Positions 1 through 11,984 of a DNA stretch of 64,000 nucleotides are shown here, one piece after another. The position numbers were made by a program, and so were the translations under genes. Position 1 is the stretch's first letter; every line of letters begins with the position of its first letter. Below the pieces are notes generated by a model. It did not search any database, was not told the origin of the DNA, and worked only from the letters and a program-made list of their open reading frames with translations. The DNA comes from Elmis aenea (lineage: Eukaryota; Arthropoda; Insecta; Coleoptera; Elmidae), in contig OX393579.1 in NCBI GenBank assembly GCA_947652605.1, positions 47,622,970-47,686,969 on the forward strand. Reading direction: 5' to 3'.

Positions 1-923
1 AAATTATTTTGCTTTTTTTGGGAATAGTCAGTCGCGATAAATAAGGGATTACTGTATTTTGTTTACCTGTAGATATTTTAATTTACTTCTCCTATATTGA
101 CGTCGGTGTCTAAAGTAGTTATGCTTGGCTTTTTAGTAGTGTCATGGCTTTTTATTTTATAAACAATACATTTTTACAGACAAGCATTTGTTTTACTGGA
201 TATAACTTTGCCTAGAATGCAAATTTTCCTTAGTTAGGCTCTGTACACAATACCTCGATTATAGAGGGCAATAAAAATTACCTCGAATATCATTTTACCG
301 CTTCGGTAGTTAAAACCATAATTACCAACACTGTTAACATAGGGAATCGATGTTAGTAAAAAATTCATTGATATCGAAATTTGTAGGTCGAATCCTTTGA
401 TATTACCCCAATACTTAGTTCTGTGTTTGAAGTCGGTTGGAAACCTCCGTACCTGATTAAAATTAAATACGCAAGTTCTTTGTTTAAAACTTCAATTGAA
501 TTCAGTAGTGTGTAAGAAATAAACATCCCGTTTCAGCTTGTTGTTAGCTTTCAATTTCCTGCAATGGCGAAAGGCAAGTAATACAATAAACGTTAAGTGT
601 ATTGCACAAAAGGTTATGTTATTACACTTCAAAAGCACTTACAAGAACTTAGCTCCTGTTTAATAGAAAATGCAGACGCGTTAACTTTCTACAAAGGCAT
701 CCTCCAGAATATTTACGTCAGTAAAATAAAATTGTTTATCTTAATCTCGAATTCAACACAAATATATTAACTTGCAACTAAATAAATCTAGTCAGCAAGT
801 ATTTGCAAACATAGAAAACTAATATATTAATCAATCTACGTTAAATGTTTCCAAAATTTTAAAATAGCATTACCCTACAAATTAAAAAATACAACAAATT
901 ATTGATTATGATGTATTTTTGTA
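1..923. other. AT-rich stretch, nothing recognised
   Basis: No convincing coding frame, RNA gene or repeat terminus was seen between the window start and the TACAGGGTG end at 924. Confidence 0.5.
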
Positions 924-2373
924 TACAGGGTGGTGCTTTTTTCGATGCTCACCATTGCTATCTTGGAAACGGTAAGAGATACAAGGTCGGTTAAATTAGA
1001 GAAAAGTTGCACATTTTTATGACGATTAAGAATCTGAAAATAAATCCTGGATATTTTAATTCGTTTTTGATTTATTACAAAAAAACTAAAAAATGTGATT
1101 TTAGAAAAATATTATTATCTTCCCTACCATTGACGCTGTTTCATTTAAAATTGGTAACTTTATGTTTTTGACCGTCCTGGGTTCGATGACGTCAACAGAA
1201 ATTCTAAGCCTTCTAGATTTCAAGTTGCGATAGTTAACTTTTTTATTTCTTATGGCCGCCATATTGGATTTTTACACCATCAGACAGACAAAAAATTCGC
1301 TTTTCAGATTGGTAACCAACATATCTTTTTTCTTTCAAAAAACTTGCTAAAATTTGAAAATTTGTATAAATAATCTATAAAATCGTGAATGTTCTGAAAA
1401 ACAATTAAAATTATAATATAGATAAAAGTGACACAACCTTTTATAGGTCTAATAAAATAACGAAATGACAATAAATTTAAAACACCAGATAAATAATCAT
1501 TTAAATTGTTTAAAGTGCGCGCCGTTACGTATGATGTAGTGGTTAGTTCTCAAATTCATTTCGTCCACTGCCTTTAGGATACTTTGTCTCGAAATAGAGT
1601 CGAAAGCGTTTTTGATTTTACGCCGAAGAAGTTCAATATTTTCCGTTAGGGTTGCATAAATAAGATCAATGTAAAAGTAATCCATAGGCGTTAAACATGG
1701 CGATCGCGGAGACCAATAAACAGGACCAAACGTACCAAGTCATGAATTTTGAAAGCGTACATCTAAATTAATATCCTTTTACAATGCGGGCGTTGTGAGG
1801 TCCAGCTCCTTCTTGCTGAAACTACTGATGATTTTGAATTGTTAATAATGGCAATTCGGCGCCTAACATCTTCTAAATATGTTTCCAACAATCTTAATTT
1901 CGTTATCATTAGACCAATAAAATGTTCTGTAGCTTTTATTTATATCATAGTTTCAATTGTTTTTGAGAGCTTTATTGATTTTATGAACTATTTACACAAA
2001 TTTTAAAAGTTCAACAAATTTTTTGAAAGAAAAAAGGTATTTTGGTTACCAATCTGAAAAGCTAATTTTTTTGTCTGTCTGATGGTGTAAAAATCCAATA
2101 TGGCGGCCATAAGAAATAAAAAAGTTGTTTATCTCAACTTAAAATCTAGAAGGCTTAGAAAATTTCTGTTGACGTCATCAAACCCAGGACGGTCAAAAAC
2201 ATAAAGTTACCAAGATTAAATGAAAAAGCGTCAATGGTAGGGAAGATAATGATATTTTTCTAAAATCACATTTTTCAGTTTTTTTGTAATAAATCAAAAA
2301 CGAATCAAAATATCCAGGATTTCTTTTCAGATTCTTAATCGTCATAAAAATGTGCAACTTTTCTCTAATTTAA
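924..2373. mobile_element. TACAGGGTG foldback element, right end lost
   Basis: The left end reads TACAGGGTGG at 924. The stretch from about 993 to 1365 is repeated in reverse complement at about 1994 to 2373, with only scattered mismatches; both arms share blocks such as ATGGCGGCCAT and GACGTCA. The roughly 70 bases that should complete the right arm, including CACCCTGTA, are missing, so this copy is truncated and cannot be excised as a unit. The loop holds a decayed transposase tail on the minus strand (1497-1739). I read it as a Tc1/mariner-type derivative. The palindrome is seen directly; the family assignment rests on the terminus and the transposase fragment. Confidence 0.85.
1497..1739 (-). 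pseudogene. Mariner-like DDE transposase, C-terminal fragment
   Basis: Read on the minus strand, the frame upstream of the methionine at 1685 gives FGPVYWSPRSPCLTPMDYFY, followed by a Tyr-Ala-Thr and Glu-Asn-Ile-Glu stretch and a C-terminal helix rich in Arg, Lys and Phe. This is the layout of the last DDE block of mariner-like transposases, where the consensus is close to W-P-P-R-S-P-D-L-T-P-L-D. The Asp of the PDLTP motif, which I take to be the third catalytic acid, is replaced by Cys here, so the protein would be inactive even if expressed. About 80 codons survive; the rest is absent. The fragment lies in the loop of a foldback, so the arms and the fragment probably come from one parent transposon. 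Expression is not expected. Confidence 0.8.
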
Positions 2374-3448
2374 AAAAACTGGTTCTGAAAAATCGACTCT
2401 TATTTATTGTGCAAAATTTTTGAATTTATTAATATAAAATATGTTAATTTAATTAAGAATCATTTCTATGGCTAAAAAATGCTAAAACCTTCTTTATAAA
2501 AAAAAAACTAAAGGTTTTACACATTTAAAATATTTGCAAAGAATCAAATTTTTCAGTGTTTTCTAGCATAAAATTTAGCGTTTTTGCCAAAGTTAAACCT
2601 ATAGCTCTTATAATAAGCAACACTCCAATGCTATAATTCAAAATTGAATCAATCTGAATAAGATGTAATTATAGTCAATGTATTTTTTTAAATTAAATTT
2701 GAACGTTAGTTATTAAAGAGAAATAATTATTGATTCAGTTTTAAACAATTTTATATACACTTATAAAAAGTGTAATTATATCTACGTTTAAAACATTTTT
2801 AAATTTTGTATCATTATTGTTTGGATTATTAATTAATTTATTAATTATTGTAGCTAATAAAAGTATATTGTAAATGTATGTATTTAAGGAATCAAGGCAA
2901 GAATTATTAAACGCGAAGAAAAGTCTTAATAATATGTACATATGTGAAGTTTATGTAGCACAATATAAACAGTATTTTTTTTAATGAATAACTTTTAATT
3001 TATATTGAATAACAATGTAGTAACTTAAAAATTAACACTTCTATTTTAGTTGTAATTTTCAATATAAGATTTTTAAAACAGCATAAAACAACTGAATTTA
3101 ATCAACATTGAAATTTTACATGTGTACTGCCAAATCGCATGCAGTAACCTTTTACTAAATTGGATTTTTAACATTGGTGGTTTACTAATCTGACATTTTA
3201 TCTCTGTCACAAGAGACAACTTATGGGAATACGCCAAACTGCAAAAGACTTTTCTAGGATATGGTTACACTAATTTAATGTATCTAGTGAATTCCCTGAA
3301 GATGTTATTGTAACAGAGCGACAAAGTCGGTTCAACAAACCAGTAAAACATTATTTCCTATCAAAAACTAAGCCATCGATAAATTGAACATCGGTGTCGA
3401 TAACGTACAGCTATTACTATTGTGCTCACAGTTCACCACTATTATTTT
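2374..3448. other. AT-rich stretch, no gene seen
   Basis: Only short chance frames occur here (for example 2741-2941 on the minus strand, low complexity with no family resemblance). No terminal repeats were recognised. Confidence 0.5.
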
Positions 3449-3700
3449 AAGGATGAAGCTATTTATACATACAGTATGTATAAATAATTGACTATTTATA
3501 CATACTTTTTTTTTAAATAACTGAGATAAACCAATGAAACTAAGAAATAGTTTTTCTTAAAAAAAACTCTTACCTAACCTTTAACCTAATGTAAAAAATA
3601 TAGATAAATAAAAAGTTGGGCCTTAGAAATAAGTTTATTGTACCTATGTATAAATAGCCAATTATTCATAGATACTGTATGTATAAATAGTCACATCCTT
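3449..3700. mobile_element. Short MITE with CTATTTATACATAC inverted ends
   Basis: AAGGATG followed by CTATTTATACATAC starts at 3449 and is matched in reverse complement at about 3640-3700. Each end also carries a near-palindrome, TATTTATACATAC and GTATGTATAAATA back to back, and a second CTATTTATACATA copy further in. There is no coding capacity in about 250 bp. The target duplication is unclear (ATTTT on both sides is possible but could be chance), so the superfamily is unknown. Confidence 0.65.
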
Positions 3701-4109
3701 ATTTTAATTGAAAACTAATGATAAAACTCAAAAAGAAACAATATTTAAGTAAACAACTTACACCATTTCATCAAAAATGACACTTTAGTATACAACACCT
3801 TGTACTTGGTTTAATAATCGATTTGTTTCAATAAGCGTTGTATTTGCTATGTAGAGCTTAAACTCAGAGGTCACAAGTTTTTTGTATTGAAATAATAAAG
3901 AATAATAAGCCAAATTACGAATTTTATTTTTAAAATACTTCATTATCAGCAAATGTTTAAATTGTTACTTTTGTTATTTAATTTTATAAACTAAATAAAT
4001 TTGATTAAAAATTCCTTTAATTTTTTTATAAATGGTATACCAGTTTCCAGATTGTTGCCTCTTTTATAGTAGCTTTTTTGTTTGATCTATTGGTCGATTA
4101 TTGGTTAAG
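3701..4109. other. AT-rich stretch, nothing recognised
   Basis: No coding frame or repeat terminus was recognised. Confidence 0.45.
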
Positions 4110-5334
4110 TACAGGGTGTTTTCTGTTACAGGAATAGACTTTTTGACGATGTTGCAGATATATAAGTTTTCAAGTCCATATGAATTAACTTATGACTTAT
4201 CAATAACGTTCATTTAAACTTATTTATGTTCTTTCTTAAGAAGATATACAGGGTGATTCAAATTCGAGGGTGACCATGGAGATCTCGCTTATTATAATAG
4301 CTAGAGTATAGGTTTAAATTTGGCAAAGCTGCTAAATTTGGTCATTAATAATCCGAAGAGAAATTGAAACTATCTGAAACTGTATCCAAGAAAGTTAGGA
4401 AACACCAGAAAACACGATTTTTGAAAATAGTTTATAACTTCTTTGGCGTATAAAATATTTCAAATGTGTAAAAACATTGCTTAAGCAACTTTTTAAGCCG
4501 CATCGGATAGTAATCACTTATTTAATCTAGGTCGATTCGTTTTTGTTTTATGATAACCTACTTTACTTTTTCTTATGGGCGCAATTTTTGCTATTTACAT
4601 AATGAAATAGCATTTTTCTTTGAATTTTTTGATGTATCACACATGGTATTTTACTTCTTCTTTCATTGTCAAATTTGAAAATATGCGTTTCAAACAACAA
4701 ACACGATAAATCAGGTAGGCCGGTCATTGAAGTTTATGTTGTTTCCATGACAACCTATCAACAAACTAAAAGTTTGACAATGAAAGAAGAAGTAAAATAC
4801 CATGTGTGATACATCAATCAATTCAGAAAAATAAATGCTATTTGATTATGTAAATAGCAAAAATTGCGCCAACAAGAAAAAGTTAAGTTGGTTGTCTTAA
4901 AACAAAAACGAATCGACAGAAGAAACATTTATGACCACCATGTGATGCGGCTTAAAAAGTTGCTTAAGCAATGTTTATACACATTTGAGATATTTCAAAC
5001 TCCAAAGGAGTTACTTATAGACGATGTTCAAAAATCGTATTTTCCAGTTTTTCCTAATTTTCTCGGATACCGTTTGAGATATTTCCAATTTCTTTTCGGA
5101 TTATTAATGAGCACGAAATTTAGCAAATTAGCCAAATTTAAACCTATACTCTAGCTGTTATAATAAGCGAGATCCCCATGGTCACCCGCGAATTTGAATC
5201 ATCCTGTATTATCTACTTAAGAAGGAACATAAATAAGTTTTAATGAACGTTATTGATAAGTCATAAGTTAATTCATATGGACTTGACACATATATATCTG
5301 CAGCATCGTCAAAAAGTCTATTCCTGTAACAGAA
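4110..5334. mobile_element. Compound foldback: one TACAGGGTG palindrome inside another
   Basis: The outer left end is TACAGGGTGTT at 4110 and its arm (to about 4256) is mirrored at 5209-5334, where the final CACCCTGTA has been replaced. Inside, a second terminus TACAGGGTGATTC at 4257 is mirrored by GAATCATCCTGTA ending at 5208. The centre near 4690-4740 is a short non-repeated loop. An open frame at 4864-5154 simply reads through the right inner arm and has no family resemblance. A one-armed relative of the inner palindrome lies at 40020-40535. Confidence 0.85.
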
Positions 5335-5580
5335 AGGTGAGTTATTTAACGTAAAGGAAATATCCATAATTTATTGTTAGAAACCTAAAATGTGTTTAAT
5401 TTTACTCAGTACCATTAACTAGCAAAACACTAAAGCTGCCTCCTCTATAGTCGTTGTTTTATAGGTTGGCCACGCGTTCCAGCGGATAGCCAAGGGTAAA
5501 ATACGTCTATTACTACATCCCACGTTTATTGCACAGTTAATGTAATATTATCGTTAAGAGCGACAGAGGCTTTTTTTTCG

Positions 5581-6055
5581 CTTTCCACCAGGGCATGAAA
5601 CCGGTTTTTTAAACCGGTTTAAAAAACCGGTTAACCTTTATTTTTTGTCCAAAATTGTGATTTTTAACCGAAACCGAAACCGTTATTTTTAAAGGCAAAA
5701 AAAAACGGTAACCTTTAACCAAAATAATAAAAAACCGGTTTTTTAAACATCTCTTTTTAATAAAAATTATTTTGAAAAATACAAAATCTGAATTAAATGT
5801 GATTAGTTTACCAAAAGTAATTACTGAATGCTTGATTGTACATATATTATAAAATTATAAATAGATAATATCTTTTTATACTTTGCATTCCAAATCTGAA
5901 TAATGTTAAAAACCGGTTAATTTAACCGTTTTTTTCAAAACCGGTTTTTTACGGAAAAAACCGGTTTTTCAACAAAAACCGTTATAAAAATAAAGTTCTT
6001 GAATTCGGTTAACCGTTAACCAAAATTTTTTTCGGTTTCTAGCCCTGCTTTCCAC
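5581..6055. mobile_element. hAT-type MITE with AAACCGGTT repeats, TSD CTTTCCAC
   Basis: The element occupies 5589-6047. It starts CAGGGCATGAAACCG and ends CGGTTTCTAGCCCTG, giving inverted ends of about 15 bp with two mismatches. The 8 bases CTTTCCAC lie immediately outside both ends (5581-5588 and 6048-6055), a perfect duplication of the length expected for hAT transposons. The interior is built from many CCGGTTTTTT and AACCGAAACCG motifs in both orientations around an AT-rich core. There is no coding sequence, so it must have been moved by a transposase made elsewhere. Confidence 0.9.
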
Positions 6056-6672
6056 TATAAATTACAAACTACAAAAATGCGGCACTATTTATAAATTCGA
6101 GTAACCCTTTTTAGCTTGAAGAAATAACTATTTTCCGCGAATATTTTAAAACTATTGTACAAATAAAACTGCACCAGGAATATTTTCAATACGTATGCAA
6201 TTCCTGTTAAGTTAATTATTATTTATAATTATTAAGTAAGAATTAGGTCAAAACCTACAAATTACAAATATGCCTCTAATAACAGTTCAAATACTACGAA
6301 ATTCGATATAGTAATAGTTTTATATAATAAAACAACTGTTTACGAGTTCAAACTCATGGAGATGTAATTTTTTTTAAATAACGATGTGATAGCTACATAT
6401 ATTTTGCACATTTTAATTTTATACTTCGTTTCAACACTTCTTTTATAAGTTCGTACTGTTTTTTTTTGCTAACCTTTATGAACTCATTAATTATTTACAT
6501 CAGCGTTTCTCTTTAACAGATTCTATAGACGACAATCACTAAATATACTTCTGTTAATATCTACTGTATGGATGAACTTTTTTTTGTCACATAATTGGTT
6601 TTCAAATTATGTGAATAAGCTAGTATGTATTTTAATCAACCATCTGTGTTCTACGATAAGGAACTCAGCATG
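6056..6672. other. AT-rich stretch, nothing recognised
   Basis: No coding frame or repeat end was seen. The last bases (about 6665-6672) are one copy of the target site of the next element. Confidence 0.45.
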
Positions 6673-7947
6673 CAGCGCCGCCCTTAGAAGTTGCGGGGCC
6701 CTGGGCAATAATTTTTACATTATTTTTGGTATGGTTCAAAAGTATCATAAAACCTTCATCCTGAAGGAGAATGGTTTTGTTATACAAGTTGGTCCAATTT
6801 TTTGTAGCAGGATACAAAAACTCATTTGAAAGCGAATATTACATATCAACATGGCTCCATAAACGCTTCATTTTAAAGATACAGGGTGTTGAAATTTTCG
6901 AAAGAATATCGATAATTTTTAACCGTTTCCCAACCAGTAGATTTTAACAAAATTTGGCACGCAGCACCACCTTAAAGGTTACCACATTCGGTGAGAATGT
7001 CAAGCCCCACAATCAATTAGTGGCGGTGTTGTGGGGGTTCAGTTTTAATAAATTTTATTAAAAAAAACTAGTACGTCCCTGTTTAAAATCAAACTCTCAA
7101 TTTTTTTCGTATCTGCAACCGTTTGGCACGAAATTATATTTATTTCACTATTCTCGCGAAAAATTTGCTCCCAAGTTCGATTTAAAAATATCGCGAAAAG
7201 CAGAAAATTGCAAATTGCAGAGTAAATGGTCAAAATGGGGATCATTAAGCGTTAATTTAGTAGAACTTATTTCTTTATTATTAGCAGGTTGTTATTAAAA
7301 ACTGCAAAACTCGGTTATTACTTCTTTATTTCGAATATTAGAGATATTTTTAGATGGAATTTATGAGCTAATTTTTCTGGAGAATGGTAAAATAAATCAA
7401 AGTCCGCGCTAAACGGTGGCAGATACGAAGAAAAGTCAAGAAACACTTTTTGTTTAGAATAAAATGCTCTACCCAAAAAATAGTTCGCGTTTGATTTTGA
7501 ACAGAGCCGTACCAGTTTTTTATAAAATTTATTGTAACTGAACCCCCACAACTTCGCCACTGGTTGCTTGTGGGGCTTGACATTCTCACCGAAGGTGATA
7601 CCTAACCTGTAAGGTGGGGCTGTATACCAAATTTGGTTTAAATATATCTACTGGTCGAGAAACGGTTAAAAATTATCGTTTTTTTCAACACCCTGTATCT
7701 TTAAAATGAAGCGTTTATGGACCCACGTTGATATGGAATATTCACTTTAAAATAGTAAGTTTTATATCCACTGTTAAAGTCCGGCTACCAAAAATGTACC
7801 ACCCTGTATACATTTAATTTATAAACATTAATTTTCTGCAAAGCCTTTCACGGTTTTTTTAAATGCGAACAACTGGTAGCGCGGGGCCCCTGGTAACGCG
7901 GGGCCCCGGGCGCAGGCCCATATCGCCCATACCTAAGGGCGGCCCTG
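6673..7947. mobile_element. hAT-type element with GGGGCCC-rich ends, carrying a foldback
   Basis: The left end CAGCGCCGCCCTTAG (6673) matches the right end CTAAGGGCGGCCCTG (ending 7947) as an inverted repeat with one mismatch. Next to each end is a GGGGCCC-rich block, as seen in a common insect hAT group. Flanks are TCAGCATG on the left and TACAGCATG on the right, consistent with a duplicated target that has since changed by one base. The interior is almost entirely a TACAGGGTG palindrome (6834-7755), so the element was probably hit by the foldback and lost its own gene. No transposase frame survives. Confidence 0.8.
6834..7755. mobile_element. Foldback with TACAGGGTGTTGA ends nested in hAT element
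   Basis: TACAGGGTGTTGA at 6880 is mirrored by TCAACACCCTGTA ending at 7697. The mirror symmetry continues outward for about 45 bases on each side (ATATCAAC/GTTGATAT blocks), so the palindrome is longer than the termini alone. The arms then run inward to about 7050 and 7520. The open frames 7045-7245, 7318-7560 and 7368-7589 on the minus strand are read-through of this palindrome and its loop and match no family I know. Confidence 0.8.
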
Positions 7948-8261
7948 TACAGCATGCATTGAAATCAGCTTGAATTTAGTTCCAATCAGACTTAATTTAT
8001 CTTGACTTGGAAGTTCAGAAAGCTGTTAGTAGTATGATAACTATTCAGCTTGTACCAGAATTACGTTAAAGTTAGATTCAAGCTGAAGGAAGCGTCAGAT
8101 ACAACTTAAAGTTCTGCATTGATGTTCCATCCATTAATTTTTGACACTGAGCTCATTACAAATTATATGGACGATATTTACCCAATATATTAACGATTGT
8201 ATATAAATGTATTGATTAATTTGTTTTACAAAAAATGGGACCGTTTTACCTAGGCCACTGA
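7948..8261. other. Short spacer, nothing recognised
   Basis: The first nine bases (TACAGCATG) are the right target duplication of the hAT element; the remainder shows no gene or repeat. Confidence 0.4.
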
Positions 8262-8982
8262 AAAATGGAAAAAATTAACATAACGGAGCTAATGTTCGCA
8301 GACGAGATGGTCTTAGTCGCGAAAACAGAAAACAATCTGCAACATCATTTAGAAACTCTAAACCTGGAATTGGAAAAAAATAATATGAAAATAAATAAGA
8401 AAAAAACTAAAACTATGATCGTTACAACAGAGAATAAAGGGCATAACATCACTTTAAATGGGCTTAGGTTGGAACAGGTAGAAAGCTTTAAATATTTAGG
8501 AGTGATTATAGAAATAATGGAGGAATGGACAAGAAAATAAGCGAAAGGACAGGAAATGTAGGAAGAATACTTAACAGTTTAAGAACAGCATTATTGGAAA
8601 TAGAGAAGTCTCGAAACGAACAAAAGTGGAAGTGATCAAAAAAGTAGTAACTCTGGCACTTTTATACGGAAGTGAAACGTGGGCACACACAAATAAAAAT
8701 AGTAGCCGAGTGAATGCAGCAGAAATGAGATTTTTAATAAAAATCCAAGGAAAAACCAAAGAAGATAGAATCAGAAACGAAACATAGAGCACAATTAAAG
8801 ATAAAATCAGTAAAAACAAAACTACAAGAAAGACAGCTGGGATGGTTGGGTCACATTTACTGGATGAAGGAAGATAGGTTAACCAGAAAAGCATATGAAG
8901 CAAGATCGCAGGGAATAAACAAAAGAGGTGGACCGAGAAAGACCTGGCGATGAAGTTAAAAAAGCAACAACGAATGAACATC
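8262..8982 (+). pseudogene. Non-LTR retrotransposon reverse transcriptase, C-terminal relic
   Basis: The frame from 8265 reads ITELMFADEMVLVAKTENN, a decayed version of the catalytic F-A-D-D box of the reverse transcriptase palm (second Asp replaced by Glu), followed by a Lys-rich KTKTM block and FKYLGVII, as in RTE-like and related endonuclease-reverse transcriptase proteins. A stop follows at about 8540. Further pieces of the same gene appear in shifted frames: LLYGSETWAHTNKN near 8660, AAEMRFLIKIQGKT near 8718 and a GWLGHIYWMKED-like segment near 8840, before GGPRKTW near 8930. At least two frameshifts and several stops separate them. The endonuclease and finger domains are missing, consistent with 5' truncation. 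The apparent frame on the opposite strand (8571-8981) is a shadow. Confidence 0.85.
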
Positions 8983-9233
8983 TACAGTATTTTATATTGA
9001 TGCAAAGCTAAAATAAAGGCGGTCAAAAATATTAAATAAAAAATGGGGTGTTGTATTTAAAATTTAAAAGTTGCTATTAGTTTCAGAGAGGTGACTGACT
9101 CACCCTGTATATTTAAAAATAATTTTATCGTGTTCGGAAGAAAAAACTATATGAAATAGCGTTTGAATCAGCTTTCTATCTTAAACCGTTTAGCCACAAT
9201 CGACCGATCTCGCACTAATGACTCACCCTGTAC
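8983..9233 (-). repeat. Isolated TACAGGGTGAGTCA repeat segment
   Basis: Read on the minus strand, this begins TACAGGGTGAGTCATTAGTG at 9233 and contains a second TACAGGGTGAGTCA near 9116. It matches, in reverse orientation, the module inside the two hAT composites at about 38467-38710 and 41025-41270. Here it stands outside any hAT ends and abuts the reverse-transcriptase relic. Confidence 0.8.
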
Positions 9234-10414
9234 AGCAATTAGATTTTTCTTTAGACCAAATAATTTGTTCTAATTTGCATTTGACACAACAATCTTAAAA
9301 CTTAAAAACGTCAGAAAAATAGAAAAGTACGTTTTCCAAGTTTATTAAACACAATTTTTAGGCTAAATCTATGTCGCAGGTTTTTTATCCTGTAGGACTT
9401 AATAAATACAAAATAGCAAAGCTGAATAGACAACATTTTCAGAATACCCCGTAAACTGTTTCGCAATAGATGCCTCCCACGACATCATGCAACTTTACTT
9501 AACAAATTTACTATTAAGTTACATCATCGTTGATCTAAAATTCATTAAGTACTATAAAATAGTCTACCCACGCAGGTGGTCGGCTCCGTTAATCTACTTA
9601 TTGTCAAAACGATCGTTTCCAGTAGAATGAGCAAATGCGTTATAGGAAGATGTAGTGGGTGGTGATTATACACTTAATATGACAACTTATAGACAGACAC
9701 ACATATGTACATGCATACATACATTATACATTAATCAGCACAGCTGAGAGTTGTATATTTAGAATAGGTCTCGAGGGTTTGAGTGTAGAGCTCTTGATTG
9801 TAGGTGGTACAAAATAAACATGTTTGAGGCATACTTTTACAGTGCTTATCGGTTTTTAAACGTTTTGTATACAGGTTGAAAACGGTTTGCCGTGTTACAA
9901 AGGTAACTTTTTTATTATGAACCCAAAAAGTCGATTAAATAAATAAAAAAAGCAAACAACAAAATTAATTGAATGGTGTGTGAAAAATCAACAGATGCCT
10001 ACATTACAAGAAAATGACAAAATACTGAAAAATAACAAACAGTTAGGCTCATACTTTTTTTATTGCTGACATTTACACGACAATTTCTCAAAAAAAAGAT
10101 GTAGGTAATTTCTCAAATAATAAAAATATGCAAAAGAGCAGTATTGTTTGATAAAATGACAACTGTTAATTAAAGAAATGTATTGCTGTGTGTAACAAGA
10201 GTATGTACATTGTACAAAACTTGTGTATTTTCAAAAAGATGGAAATACGGCAAGTAGATAAATATTGATAAATATGAACAACGAGAATTAGCTAATAATG
10301 CACATTACCAAATTTAAAGTATTAAACACTTTTAATTTTAATATAGTAAATTGAAACTTTGAAAAAATCAAAAAGAAACTTAAATATTTTGTAGCTGAAT
10401 TATACGTTTTGATA
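9234..10414. other. No gene recognised
   Basis: AT-rich sequence with a short alternating CATACATACAT tract near 9710-9735. No coding similarity was seen. Confidence 0.45.
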
Positions 10415-11465
10415 TACAGGGTAATTAATTGTTAACTATTGCGAAAAACTTTGGGAGGTAATTGTGCTTTATCGAAAATTAAGGGGGGGCATTATATATA
10501 TTTTTTTATCCTCAGACGTCTCCTTTCGAAGTTAAAGGAGCGGTAAAATTAGGTTCTTATTTTATTTCTCATATTTGGAGATGTGGAGGAAAATGACATT
10601 GGGTAAATGTTTTATCCTCCTAAAAATGTTTTTCCTAGTAATATTTTCAATCATCTTCCACCTTCTTAAGATGATGAAAAGTGCGACACCTCATGATTTT
10701 TTTAAATCAAATTTGTTTGGAGGGTTGAAAGTTTGCGGTATATGTTCTTTAAAGTTAAATTTACTTACAAGGGAGGGCCGCGATACCTTATCGCTAGAAT
10801 TTGATTAAGGCTGTGTTTATTGCATCAAGGACATCAAAACTAAATGTTTTCAAGAGTTATACGTGCCACTGGCCATTTCCTTCGGAAAAATAGGGGAAAA
10901 ACTGAAAAATTGGTACCTATGAAAAAGTCATTTTTGCGATCGCGTTGGCCATGAAATCGTCAGGGACAAAATCTAAATTTTTCTATTTACCACTGCGCGC
11001 ATCCTTTGCAAGTGAAATGGTGCAAAGTTTTTGAAAAATCTTGAACGGTTCCGGAGAAAAACGTCAAAAACGAAACTCCTGCATAAGCGCTATGTATTGA
11101 GAAGTTGTGGTATATCTGTATAACTATATCTATGCGACTTGCATAGGCGTTTACCATAGGGAAAACCGTTTTTACAAAGGTCTCGTTTTTCGCGTTTTTC
11201 TCTGTAACCGTTTAAGATTTTTCCAAAAACCGTGCACCATTTTACTTGCCAAGTATGCGCGCATTGGTAAATTGAAGAATTTCGATTTTGTCTCTGGCGA
11301 TTTCACAAAAATTACTTTTTTTATTCAGGTTTTCAGTTTTTCTCCTATTTTTCTGAAGAAAATGGCCAGTGGCACGTATATCTCTGCAAAACATTTAGTT
11401 TTAATGTTCTTGATGCAATAAACACAGCCTTAATCAAATTCTAGCGACAACGTATCGTGACCTTC
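10415..11465. mobile_element. Palindromic foldback with a single TACAGGGTA-like end
   Basis: TACAGGGTAATTA at 10415 resembles the family terminus. A strong inverted repeat runs from about 10764 to 11090 and back from about 11130 to 11465, sharing blocks such as CTAGAATTTGATTAAGGC and CCACTGGCCATTTTC-like sequence. The part between 10415 and 10764 has no visible mirror on the right, so either the right end was lost or the two pieces are separate elements. The open frames 10575-10808 and 11107-11421 lie in the unpaired part and in the right arm and have no family resemblance. Confidence 0.7.
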
Positions 11466-11789
11466 TCTGGTTAGAAACTTTTTTATTCTTTAACTTTTCC
11501 TGAAACACCTACCCGTTTTGATTAAAAAATAAAATAAGTGAACATGCACCATTAAATATTCTAACATAAAACGATTCGTTTTAGTGTTACCATGTTTTTT
11601 TTATGTTCATTTTGAGTAGAAATTAATTTCGTGCTATCTTCATATCTTCGTATTTAAAAAAATGAAGTTGTTGATGGTTCTGAAGAGACGGAACGTTGTT
11701 GGAAATTCAATGTTATCTTAAAATATAAAAGGGAAAAAGTTGCCGGGGAGAAGTGCTTCCAGATTGTCGATATCTTAAAAAATGTAGGA

Positions 11790-11984
11790 AATATGGCAAA
11801 AAAACGAAAATCATTTTTTTCAGATTTTCTTGAATAACTTTTGAACTAAGACAGCTATGAAAATTTTCTTTGCAGATATTTGATGAGCATCTAATTTCGC
11901 AACTTTGCCCTAATTTAACCGACCTCGTAGCTCTTAAGATAAGCGAGATCCCCATGCATTTACTCGAATTTGGGACAACCTGTA
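11790..11984. repeat. Solo right arm of a TACAGGGTG-type foldback
   Basis: The segment ends in TAAGATAAGCGAGATCCCCA followed by TCGAATTTGGGACAACCTGTA at 11984, the same layout as right arms at 5160-5208, 40490-40535, 48830-48883 and 51470-51514. No left arm is present nearby. The open frames on both strands across it are chance. Confidence 0.75.

Noticed and set aside
4864..5154. A 96-codon basic frame in a foldback arm
   Set aside because: It covers one arm of a palindrome whose mirrored copy has no matching frame, and it resembles no protein family.
5589..6047. CCGGTT clusters as host regulatory sites
   Set aside because: The CTTTCCAC duplication and CAGGG ends show that the block is a MITE.
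8571..8981. A 136-codon minus-strand open frame with hydrophobic composition
   Set aside because: It is the complement of the reverse-transcriptase relic on the plus strand, which has recognisable motifs; the minus frame has none.
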